Program-made: the position numbers and the translations under genes | Origin: Anaeramoeba flamelloides | Lineage: Eukaryota > Metamonada > Anaeramoebidae | DNA: 64,000 nucleotides | Direction: 5' to 3' | NCBI GenBank assembly: GCA_027625915.1 | Contig: JANTQA010000030.1 | Location: 2,914,001-2,978,000, forward strand | Notes under the pieces: model-generated | Told to the model about the DNA's origin: nothing | The model's input: only the letters and a program-made list of their open reading frames with translations | Database searches by the model: none | Part shown: one piece after another, positions 24,695-37,000 of the stretch | Numbering within the stretch: the first letter of the stretch is position 1 | Layout of the letters: each line of letters starts with the position of its first letter

Positions 24695-25720
24695 GGGACT
24701 TTTTTTTATTAAATTAAACAAAGTCATTCTATCATTTTCCTTTTTTAGTGTTACTTAATTAGGTAATAGTTATTCTTATCTTTAAAGTATTCCAATAATA
24801 AATCAATATTTAATCTGGTGTGTTTTTATTAGTTAATTTTTTTTTGAAAATTCATTTTTATTGTCTCTTTTTGAATATTGGGTTTACTTTTAGATTTTAT
24901 TATTTGTGAAAAATAACTTTTGATTTTTAAAAAGTTTTTAATTTGACAAATAAATTGAAAAATCGAAATAGAGTTAAATAAAATACTAAAAATGATTTCT
25001 ATTAAGATGAAATTGACTTAGTATATAAAAATGAATTATTACAGATATCTAAGAATACAAAGTATTGCGTATTGTTTGAGATTGGTAAATTAGATTATTT
25101 TTTAAAAAAAAAAGTCTTTAATTAATATTTCGAAGAACTGATAAACCTGGATTTTTTATTCTTATGAAATAGATAGTATTTTGTAAACTAAATTTCATAA
25201 TAAATGGTCCATCTTATATTTGAATTTTGAATTACTTTTGTATAATTTTGAAGTTTTTCCCTTCACAATGAAAAGTTTGCAAATAAATCATTTTTTCTCT
25301 TTTTTATTTTTTCAACAGTGTTGTGTTAAAATGGAAAATGAAAATGAAAAATTAGAAAGAGGTAACAGATGAATTAATGAAAAAATTGGTTTCAAATATG
25401 AAAAGGAGATTAGATTTAGTTATTCAAATGGAAGGAGAATCGATAAATGGGTTTTTTAATTTTTTAAATTTTCTATTTTTTATGTAATGGTTATTTCCAA
25501 ATAAATGGCATAATTTTTTTTAACAGTTTTTTTTATTTTTATTTTGTTTATTTTAAGAAGAAAAATAAATATCTCTTGAGTATAGTATTGAATATTAAAA
25601 TCGAAATTTTTATATTATAATAGATAACTTCAATTATTAAAAATATTTTTCTTTAAAATTTTTTTTTTAATGGGACAATTATTTTGAAAGATAGTTTATA
25701 ATAAATTCAAATATAAAATT
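24695..25720. repeat. dispersed repeat family D copy 1
   Basis: The first half (24780-25170) matches 31670-32060 on the same strand, sharing for example CTTTTGATTTTTAAAAAGTT and GAAGAACTGATA. The second half (25186-25210 and 25520-25710) matches 59245-59470 on the same strand, sharing CTAAATTTCATAATAAAT and TTTTAATGGGACAAT. It is therefore a composite or the longest surviving copy. Boundaries are approximate and no terminal repeats were seen. Confidence 0.65.
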
Positions 25721-25761
25721 TTATCAAAATTTGTTTTTTTTTTACAGTCTATTGATGACTA

Positions 25762-26125
25762 CAGTTAAATTTTATCGATATCAAATTTTGATGTTGATAT
25801 ATATTTTTAAAAAGTTGAAAATGTGAATAAGAAAGCACATATTGAAAAAAATTTTTCCTAAATTAGCTAATAACCAAGAATTTTTTATGATTTTCAAAAA
25901 ATAAATTTTAAGAAACTTAAAATAACTCTAAACATCGAAAATTCATTGAGAAACGAGAAAAAATATACACTAAAAAAAAATAATTTATTTTTTGAAAATC
26001 ATAAAAAATTCTTGAATATTGGATCATTTAGGAAAAATTTTTTTCAATATGAGATTTATTATTCTTATATTAAACTTTTTAAAAATATATATCAACATCA
26101 AAATTTGATATTGATAAAATTTCAC
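25762..26125. repeat. fold-back element with 145-bp arms
   Basis: The stretch about 25762-25915 is repeated in inverse orientation at about 25975-26125, with a spacer of about 60 bp. Matching blocks include ATCAAATTTTGATGTTGATA against ATATCAACATCAAAATTTGA, and AAGAATTTTTTATGATTTTC against GAAAATCATAAAAAATTCTT. Such a structure would form a long hairpin when single-stranded. Confidence 0.8.
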
Positions 26126-27520
26126 AGTACCCTTGGAACAGCAGTAAGAATTTCCAAAAAAAATCAACGTTGTTGCTTCGATTTATAATTAAATTTCTCC
26201 ACTTTTCGATATTTAAATCAAATAAATGATAAAAAGAATCACAATAATTTTGAATAATAATGTTTGTTACCATCACATATTGTCTTGAAAAGGAAATATA
26301 AAAACATGCAGGATTTTTTTATTTTCAATAAATTGAATCTAAAATTTTAATTTTTGTTGTTTTTAAAAATATAAGTTGAAATATAAACATCTTTCACATA
26401 TTATACTAAGCTAAAAAATTTTTCCAATAACTTAAAAAATAATTATATTAATGACCAAAAATTTTAAAAACACTAATTTTATATTCTCAAAACAAATTAA
26501 ATTATTGTCTACATAATATTTTTGTTTTTAACTTTTCATAAAATAATATTTTTTCACAAAAATTTAAAAAAATAAAAAAAAAATTGAATTGATTTTTTTT
26601 TATAAGTAATAATATAATAATATTCACCCACTTTCAAGACTTGTTCTAAATTGTGAATTTTTTTTTACCTAATCAAAATTTTTTTTTGAAAATCTTTTGA
26701 AAATGAGAGTAAAAATAAAAATCTTATATTGTTTCAAACACTTTATTAAACCGGTACAGATTGACCAAAAAAATATGCTTACAAAAATTCAAAATTTCAT
26801 TTCTGATTGTAAAATTATCTGAAAAGGGGTTTTATGATTCATTTTTTAAAAAGATATTTTATAATATGTGACATTTTCAGTTCCACCCAAAAATAAAATA
26901 TGATTTTCGTTAGTTATATTAACACTGAAATAAAATAAAAATTATTTTCATTTTTAGATCCAAAGGTTTATTTTTCCATTTTTTTGTGAATAGTTGTGAA
27001 TGGTTCAGCAAATTAGAAAATGTTGTGTAATGATTATTTAATCATAGAGACTCCCTGAATTAAATAATTTGTAATTTACATAACATATTCTTTTGTAGTT
27101 AAAATAATTTAATCTTTTGAAAATCTTTTATGTGTAAAATTCTACAGGTTGTGATTTTGAAATAAATATTTCTAATTTTGAATTTTAAGTTCAAAAATAT
27201 TTTGTGGATATTTGGGACAAAAAATTTACAGATTTTCCCTCTTTAAAATGAAAAAAAAGGATATAGGGATTTATTTAAACTTTCTTCTAGAGCCTGTGAG
27301 ATAATTTGGATTTTGGGCAATTTGATTTTCAGAGTATTTTTACTTTTTTGTGTTACTTTAAATTTTTACACCAATTGTTAGTCTAAAAGGTAATTCTTTA
27401 AGATGATGTTCTATCACTCTCTTTCTTTGTTCAGGTTAGAACTTTTGTTTATGATGTTTCACTGATGATCTATCTGTTTGTTAATAATCATCAATTAATA
27501 AATATTTTATCTAACCCAAT

Positions 27521-27690
27521 ACTAGTATTTGATTTCTAAATGGGAAATAAATTTTCACTTAATTTTCAATTTCCATTTTTATAGAGTCACAAAGTATATA
27601 CCTACTTCTTTGAGAACCCTATTTAAAAAAGAAAAATATATAAATGGAAGTGAAAATTTTTCCACGGTTATAATTCAAATACTAGTAATT
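27521..27690. mobile_element. 170-bp TIR element, family E copy 1
   Basis: Left ACTAGTATTTGATTTCTAAA and right TTATAATTCAAATACTAGT form terminal inverted repeats, and the inner blocks around AAATTTTCACTT and AAGTGAAAATTTT are also inverted. A related copy is at 45429-45597, with ends CTGGTATTTGAATTATAAA and the complement. Confidence 0.6.
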
Positions 27691-28086
27691 GAAAAATGAC
27701 AAGCACTTCTATAAATTTAAACAACTTTTCCCTTAATAAATCTAAATTTTCATTATTTCAGGTTTCTAATAACATTGAACCATTATTGTAAGCAAAAAAT
27801 GGATAAAGATCTTTAATAAAAAATCAAAATGTAATAAAGCTAAAAATGTTCTCACTTTTTTTTCTTCCAAAAAGAAATAAACCTTATTCTAATTGTAATA
27901 CAAGAAATATCAAAGTATTGAATAACTTGTTTGTAGTGAAAAATGAATTTTATCCCACAGAGTGCCAGAAACTAATCTAGTAAACCTAATTTTCTGTTTT
28001 AGCTTCTTTGATTTTTAGAAAATAAAAAGTTATTTTTTTTTAATCATCACTTTACGAATTACACTTTTGGTCTTGAGTTAAAATAA

Positions 28087-31000
28087 ATGTCACAAACAAA
28101 CAACAATAGTGAACACCATTTTTATCCGATACTATGGAATAGTTTCGAAGAAATGAACAAAACTGTCCATCAGTCAATACAACACCTTAAGGAAATACAT
28201 TCTACATTTCAGGATTTTGGTTCTGCATCTCAACAAAACAGCTCAAAATTAAAAAAACTTTTTCAGTCTTTTCAGCAACGTGTTGAACATGAGTCGTAAG
28301 TCTTATTGTTTTCGTTCTTTGTGTTGTGGGCCCAGGAAGATCGAAAAAATAATTAAATAAAAAAAGAAATAATAAACCCTCAACTCTTTCAGATTGTCTC
28401 TGATCGAAAGATCCCATCAAAAAAATTTGCAGTGGCTAAAATTTATCATAATTTCTTCTTCATGGATAATTGTTTCTATCTTTTTTATTTTTTTAATTGT
28501 TTTTTGTTGTTCTTATTGAAAATATTGGTTTTTTAAAAAGTCAAGAAGCAGCTTGTTGGAATGGATACAAATTTGAGACACAAACTTCTTCTGAACACGA
28601 AAAGCAAATTAACAAGGTTTCGAAACAGATCTATAATCAAATTGCTCAATTTTTACAAACTTACCAAACAAAAACAACAAAAGTAATTCAACATCTTTTT
28701 TTTTTTTTTTTTTTTTCTTTTTAATTATTTTCTTTTTTTAATCTTTTGTGTTTACCCCAACTTCTCTTTCCAAATAACAACAAAGTGTGAAACCATTTCT
28801 TCAAAACATTTGAGAATAATTTTTTTTTTACAATGATTTATTTTTAGCTTTTTAAGGAAGGTACAGTTTGTTAAATAACCCGTGTTCGCTCCTTCTTTGT
28901 GTTTTTGAAAATTCTTTGTGTTGTTTTTGAAATAACTCTTGTTTTTTTTTTTAAATGTTTTCTTTTTTTCTTTAGCTTTGGTTTTTGGTTTTTATTTTGT
29001 GTTCAAAAAAATACAGTTCAGTATAACTCTAATTTCAAATTAACCAATATTTACAATAGATCATATTATCAAAGTGTTTTTCTATAACCTTCAAGACAAA
29101 TCTCCTCATAAAAGAGATCTAATTGAACAATATTTAAACAAACCAACACCAAAATCCACAACAATATATCTTTCAATTTGAATAAACACAAAAAAAAACA
29201 ATAAAAAGGATAAAAAAGAGTTTCTTAAAAACTTTTTTAATGGTATCTCGACATGAGCAAAAATGCTTATATTAATTTTTCAAAGTTATTTGAAATTGAA
29301 CCAAAAAAAATTCATTTCAATTTTCTTTTTTCCTTAAGCTAATACTCTTCAAATAATATCTTGTAATTGACTGACTTTATTTATTTCATTCCTTTTTTGG
29401 CTATATTGGATGAGATATGAATCCTCATTGAAGCAATATTTCATATTGAATCAAAAGTTAATTAGCCGATATTTTATTTGATTAAAATTCTACAAGAACA
29501 TTCTCAATGACCAAATTATTTAAAAATCAATTTTTTTTCAACAATTTTCTTAATGAGAGCAAATTAAACCTCTAAAAAGATCAATTTTCATTGGCTATAT
29601 CAAGATCTTTCAATTTTTCATTCAATTAGAAGAAATAATATTCTGAAAATTTTGAATAAAAATTTCTTTTATGACTTAGAGGATGACAATATTATCGTCA
29701 AGGCATACTTCGCTGTTTAAAAATAAACACAATCTTGAAAACTTTTCATTTCAACAACAGATAAAAAAAGAAAACAATATCAAAAAAGTTGGAAAACAAC
29801 ATTTAAAAACACTTTTTTGAACAAACCACAGTAAAAGTTTAAAAAAAAATAGTTATTGAAGTCAACACGGGTTATTGAACAAACTGTACCTTCCAAACGA
29901 ATTCTTCAGACACATTACAAAAGATAACATTTCATTTTTGATTAAGGTGAATAAGCTCTTTTATCAACAGATTAAAATAATTTTTTTTTTGGTAAAAATT
30001 CGATTTTTTGTTTTTTATTTTTTGTACTACTCGTAAATACCTGCTTACTCTAAAACTCCACTTACCAAGACCTTAAAAATACACTAAGAAGATATTTATT
30101 TAATTAGCTTTCTTCATTTAAGACAGTTATTCGTTCTAAAGTGCCAATAACTCAGTAAAATTCAATAATTTCCCAAAAATCTATACTAATCATCATAACT
30201 ACTTTGTGGTTAGTAAGGTATTTACGAGTAGTACAAAAAATAAAAAACAAAAAATCGAATTTTTACCAAAAAAAAAATTATTTTAATCTGTTGATAAAAG
30301 AGCTTATTCACCTTAATCAAAAATGAAATGTTATCTTTTGTAATGTGTCTGAAGAATTCGTTTGGAAGGTAAACCCTTAAATAAATTATTAAAACTGATA
30401 AATTCAAAAAATCTTCAAAACTTTTTATAAGAATCTTCCATTTTGTGAATTTTTTTAACTCACTTTGAATAAAGAATTTTATTCGTTTAAATTCAAATAG
30501 ATAAAAATAAGTTGGTTTTTGAAATAATTTGGAAGAATAGTTTTCAAAGTAGAAGTTATCAAATTTATAAAAACAAAATTGAACTAAAAAAATTTTGTTA
30601 CATTTTTTTTGGATTGATCAATATTTGGTAATTCGGTTCTTCAAAAACCGAACCAAAATATATTTTTAATCCATTTGCAACCCCCCTCAAAAGAATAACT
30701 TAAAATTTTCTTAATACTACTTTGATTGACCAATTTGTGAACACTATTTTGCGCCTCTTTTCGCTTTGAAAAAAAGGATCAAATTATTGGATTGAAACAA
30801 TTTTATTTATAATAAATCTTGAGGTTAAATTTCAGTTCTTATACTTCATTGAATCCGTGAGTATCTTGAAATAATTTTGAATGTGTCGATTGGAAATCTT
30901 ATTGATTTTAATAAGAATATCTAACACAGTTGAAATCTATTTTAAGAGCATCTCGAGATATTAAGATTTCAATTACATATAAGATATTCTTACTAAAATA

Positions 31001-34000
31001 ACTAAGATTTTTAATTGTGAATTCTGTGATTATGATGATTGATGCTACACTCTCATCCAAGAAGATACAATTCACGGTATTCAGTTGATTTACCACAAAC
31101 TCTAAAAAAAAAAAAACTCAATAACAACCAAAACAAACAACAAAGCAAAACAAAAAATTTTTTTATTAAAGGATCTATTTTTTCCTTCCATTCTTCTTTT
31201 CAGTTTCCCTATTGTCTTCAGTCTCAAAACACTTTTACATCTTTTCAATTACTTTTTTGTACATTTTCTTTTCTTTTTGCTTTCTTTCAATGGTTATGTT
31301 GGCTAAATTAAAAGATCAAATTATTATTTATTTCATTCCCTACTTAAAACACTCGTATTAAGTTTAACTTTACCAATTAATTTGCTTTCTTGCTCCAATT
31401 CTTTTTTTCATTTTCCAAAACATTTTATTAACAAGATTAAAAAAAGATTAATCAAAAATTAATGAAACGAACTCGATTAAAAATATGTGGTTTATTTTTC
31501 CTCTATTTGGAATTAATTTCTTATATTTATAAAGAAAGGAATGCTTGTGTGAGTTTTATCTCTTTAAAGTTCTGATCATTAAATTATGGAAAGTTTTTTT
31601 TAACCTCAAAATGTTGTTCTGCAATTTTCAATTTTTAATGTTTCTTCATTCAGTAATAATTCCTCTCATCTTGGAAATATTCCAAAACTAAAGCAATATT
31701 TAAAGAGGTGTGCTGTTATAGTTACTGTTGGGTATGAGTTTTCGGATCATTTTTATTTTCTCTCTTTGAAAATTTCGTTTCTTTTGATTTTTTTATTTGT
31801 CAAAAATTACTTTTGATTTTTAAAAAGTTTCCAATTTGACAAATAAATTTAAAAATTGAAATAGAGTTGAATAAAATACTCAAAATGAATTCTACCTTGA
31901 TGAAATTAATTTGGTATTTAAAAAAGGAATTATTTCAGATTTCTAAGAATACTTATTATAAGATTTGTTTTTTGGAGATTGGAGAATGGGATTATTTTTA
32001 CAATGAAGTCCCTTTATTTAATATTTTGAAGAACTGATAGATCTGGCATTTTTCTTCTTATAATTCTAGTAGTATTTGGGATAACAAAATCAAATATAGA
32101 ATTTTATCAAAATTGATTCATTATTAAAGAATTTCCAAAAAAATCGAGGTCGGTCCAATGAAATCAAAATAAATATCAAGTTCATAACTCGTGAAAAAAA
32201 TCACAAAAGCTTTCTATTTTAACTTTTCTCATCACTTTACAGTAATTGAAGTTATTTAAAATTTTTGATCAAAATATTTCCATTTTTACAGAAAAAAAAA
32301 TTTTTTTGATCAATAATACATGTGAAGTTTTTACTCGTAGAACCTAAAACAAAATCTACAAGCTTCTTTTAAAAGATTATCATATAATACTCAAAAAATA
32401 TAAAAAAGAAATTTAATTATCAGAAAAAAAAAAGTAAAGAAATATATATTTAAAAAAAAATTGAGTTGTTTATTCATCAAATCACAAAGAATATCTCACA
32501 TCTAAAAAAATATTTCATTTTTTTTAATAATTTGAAATAAAAATATACCCCATAATATATATCTACTTTGGAATAAACAAAATTTCAAAATTTTTGACAG
32601 ACCTCAATTTTTTTGTTACACCCATTTAATCATTTTGGGTACATACATTTTTATTTTTTCTTTGAATGTTATTTTGTTTGGATAAAAAAGGATACTTATA
32701 AAAACAATGATAAACAATTTTTCAAAAATGTTGACTGCACTTCATAATGTTATTGGAAGAAGTTTTGTTGGGTTTTGTCCCATATTCTTATCAAAAAAAA
32801 TTTTCAATTATTAAATTAAGAATCATTTTTTCTAATTATAGTAGGGAAAAAAATACCGGACATGAAAAAAATACCGAACAAGATTTTTAATTGTGAGTAT
32901 TAGTAAAATTTTTGTCTAATTTCAATCAAATCCTTATTATAAATAACCAATTTTTTTAGGAGATTAGTAATAAACCTACCTAAAGTTCATCAAAGTAAGG
33001 TGTCTCTAGAATACTCAAGTAATTGTTTGATAGCCATATATTGATCAACTTTTTTTGAAAAACAATCGAGTTTTATTGAGGTTTACTAGAGTTTGGAAAA
33101 AGATAATTTTTCTTATTGTTTTTTGATTGATTGAATAGTGTTTTGAACAAGTGTGATTTCATCAATCATCATTCTAATAAGTGGGGGAGTTATAATTGAA
33201 AAAGTTCGATTCTTAAAAAAAGGAATTTGATTGTAAATAAATGAAATTACACAATAATTGTCCTAATATTCACAATTCAAAATCTTGTCCGGGATTTTTT
33301 TCATGTTCGGTATTTTTTTTACTGCTATACATCATATTTTTTGTTTTTTTTTTGATTTTTTTTGCTCAATTCTCTTTTTTCAAAATTTTGTTTTTCTTTC
33401 TTTTTCTTTTTCTTTTTTGTTTTTCTTTTTTTTTTGCAAAAGATCAAGTTAAAAAAAAAAAAATCTAAGAAAAGATAAATAAACTTAAAAAAAATTGATA
33501 CTATATGGTGTCTTTTAAAACGAATATATTTATTAACAAAAATATTCCTGTCCAACTTCTTTTCAGTGAAAGTTAAGTAATAAAAAATTTGCAATGCTCT
33601 TTTAAAAAATTGTGTCTCACTTTTTTTTAGGTTTGGATTTTATTTTTTATTAATTTTTAAAATACAAGGCTTTTATATGTTTAGAATAAATTTAAAAGTC
33701 AATTATTAATAAGCTTTAATAATTAGTTTTTCTTGAAAACTAAAGAAGATATATATATATTTTTTTTTGAATTTATTATTTAAGGTGTGGCACAATTTTG
33801 GAAATGGAGTTTACTTGACAACCTAAAAGTGTTTTAATATTATGTTTTTAAGAGTGATATAACATGTTTCTAATTTTAAAAAAGGTTAGAACATAATTAG
33901 TTGATTATAGTTGTTAACATCGAAAAAAAAAAAATAATTAAATTTTAAATGATCAAAAATTTGGTTCTTTTACAATTAACGTTTAAAAAAAATCTTTTAA

Positions 34001-37000
34001 ATTTTAGAAATTTTTTCATTTTTTGATTCGAAAATTTTAATTATGCTTTTTAAAAAAGTGTACAAAAAGGAATGAATTTTAAAATATTTCAAAAGGTATA
34101 AACAAGATTTTTTAATGTTTCAATTAACATTTAAAGTGCTTTCCTCATTTTTTTTTTGAAAAAAAATCCTTTAAAAAAATTTTTTTTCTTGTTTTGTTAA
34201 TTTTTTGATTGTAATTTTTCTCTTTTTTAAAGGAAAAAAATATTTCACTTTGTTTGGAAAAGATTTTACATCATTCTCGTAACTTTTTTTCGAAATTTTT
34301 TTTTTGTACACGACAAGAATAGCACAATCTCATACAAATACTTTCAAGACTTTTTGGAACTTTCAGAATGATAGTCTGCAAGATTTAAGTTACTGATATT
34401 CTATCATATTTTTTCAAATTTCAAATACTTGATACAAACTGTTAGAAGCCAAAAAAAGAGTAAAAAAAAATAATTAGCAAAAGATAACTTTTTGAATTTA
34501 ATTCAAATTTTTAGAAAGTTATCTAAAAGAAAAATATTTGTTAACTTTTAATATCTGAAACTCTTTTTATGAAAAATGAAAAGTGGAAAGTTGTACAAAT
34601 TGGATATTATTAAAAGTTTGAATTGTAAAAACTTTTAAATTGAAAGTTATTGAATTTTGATCTTATAATTTCTTTCTCAAAATTTGGAATAATTTCAAAA
34701 AAACAAAAGTGTTGTCAAGTAAAAAAAGTGACTACAATTTTTGTGCTATTTTTGTCGTGTACATGTCAAATCAATTTTAATAACCAAAAAATTTTCTCGT
34801 AGTATAGTATTACTGCACTCCTGAGTAATTTTAGAATATATGAATGGTATAACATCCTTAAAAAGATAAAAAATTGAGATAATTTGTTTGCCGATTTTTA
34901 ATTGTGAATGTTTTTAAATTTTTCAAATGGAATTTAGTTAATTGGAATTGGGTTTAACAAGGATATATTTAAATAAATTTGCCCCACTTTTTTTTGGGTA
35001 TATTATTAAATTTCAAAATTGGTCAAATTGAAGTTTTTCATATTTTTGAAGAGTTTCTTGATTATTATTATTGGTATGAAAATTTATTAATGTTTTTTTA
35101 TAATTGTGGGAAGAAAAATCAAAAATATTATTTTGTGATTGGTAGTATTTTATTACTTAAATTCTAAAAAATTCAAAATCTTGAAATCACCAATACTAAA
35201 TATTCTAAAAATTTATTCAAAACCCAATTTTAACATAAAAAGTTAAGTGGACAATTTTTTCCGATTTAAACAAGTTGCAAAAGTCTAATTGGTCTCTTAA
35301 TTATTTTTATTTCAAAATTTTAATCAAAATTCAATAACATACCATCCAAACTACCCAATCCTACTCTAACATGATCTAACCTACCATAACACACATTAAC
35401 CTTTCCCGTAAAGGGATGTTTTAAATACATACAGTCAATATATTTCAATTGAATTGACTATTTTGAAAAAAATAAGAATTTGACCAATTTTAAAATTTGA
35501 CTAAAATTTGAAAAATAATAATTTTCCCTTTTTTTTTTGAAAATGGCTTATATATTGAGGAAGGGTGTCAATGTTAGCTTATAAGTCTTATTTCGAAATT
35601 TTTGTTTCAATATTTCAATAAAGAATTATCATTTTCTTAATCATTAACCAATGACAGGAAAAATAATGAATATTTTTTTTTAATAATTTCTAAAATATTA
35701 TTCTCCTTTTTTAATTTTTGGTTAATATGAATTAATTCTTTAATCTTAAATTTCTCTGGAATTTTTTATAGTTGTCTATTTTTTGATTTAACAAATTGGA
35801 AATAACAATTCAAAAATAAAATGGAAATATAATTCTAATTTACTTGTATTTTATTTTAACAATATTTTAAACATTTAAATATTAAACATTAAAAGGTATG
35901 TAAGCAATGGAAACAAGAAAAAAAAAAATATGATGATTTTGTTTATGATCTTACAAAAAAACAACAAAAATATCGTAAGAATTCACATGACATTCAAAAA
36001 ACATTTGATTATTTACAAAAATTATCTGGATCCAAAAAAAATAGTAATCAAATTTCAAAGGTTTGTTTAAATTAAATCATTTTCTCTTTCTCTTTTTCCT
36101 TCTCTTTCTAATACTTTATTTTTTAATTTTTTACGATATATATATATATATATACCTGTGTGTACACATGCATGTATTATTTTCTTATTAAATGATTAGG
36201 GGAAAAATAAATTAAAATCATTAAAAAAAGATTTTAGTCAATCAAAAAAAGAATATAATTCGGCTTGGAAAATTGTTGCAAAATTAACTCCCAGATACAA
36301 AACTTTTTTAAAAACAAGCTTAACTGAATTAGAACAACAAGAAACAGCCCGAGTCAACATTTTACATAAAATATGGACTCAATTCTTGATAACAGTAGAT
36401 TCAATTTACACAAATTCTTCACAGAATTATAAAGAACTAGAAAAAAGTTTATCCAAGATTGATTCAAATTTAGAATTGGATGAATTTGTAAAACGTACAC
36501 AAATTGAAAAATCTTCTTCTTTTGAGCCCATTAGCTTTGAACAATATCAAAAACAGGTAAATTATTTTCCAATTTAATAAAACTTTAATTATTAAAAATA
36601 AATAATGAACAAATTTTTATAAAAAAACATATTTTTATGAAGGCGGGATAAGATTAGTGTGATGATTTTTCTAGTATCAGTGCTAAAAATCTACATAGGT
36701 TGTACTTTTTGGACCTGCAATTGTTTATTCGTCTTCTAAAAGTTATAAAAATCACAGAAAATTAAATTCCAGGCTTATACTTCTGAAAACTAGTAATTTT
36801 CAGAAAAATCATTTTACTGATATATATATATATATATATAATTTTTGAATTTTAAACTCATAATAAGAATTGAAACAAATCCGCGTTTAATTGATGGATT
36901 GGATCCATTTCTTGACAAAATCTACAGATTTATATCACTTGATCAAATAATATCTCTAATTTTAAGTTAGTTATTACACGATATTAATATCATTACATTT

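Larger units (their letters stand above)
22549..28086. other. intergenic region between the epsin-like and F-BAR genes
   Basis: No gene could be supported. The region contains an 11-base G run at 23541-23551, a dispersed repeat (24695-25720), a fold-back (25762-26125) and a small TIR element (27521-27690). Within the dispersed repeat, 25331-25460 reads as short coding-like text in two frames, starting MENENEKLER and later DELMKKLVSNMKRRLDLV. It is preceded by a good acceptor-like TTTTTCAACAG, but I cannot tie it to a gene. Confidence 0.5.
28683..35895 (+). other. 7.2-kb intron inside the F-BAR domain
   Basis: The donor GTAATT follows a complete Lys codon and the acceptor AAAAG precedes an in-phase codon. 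The intron carries a TA-flanked TIR element (28864-29886), a 156-bp-arm palindrome (29887-30371), repeat D copy 2 (31595-32110), TIR family C copy 2 (32842-33330), repeat F copy 1 (33430-33740), a TA-flanked MITE (34309-34759) and repeat G copy 1 (34990-35555). No exon of another gene could be supported. Confidence 0.7.

Noticed and set aside
30222-30407. 61-codon minus ORF
   Set aside because: It lies in a palindrome arm, so the same text appears on + at 29889-30040. It has no features of a gene.
33241-33594. Overlapping poly-Phe and poly-Lys ORFs on both strands
   Set aside because: Products of a T-rich tract at the edge of TIR element C copy 2.
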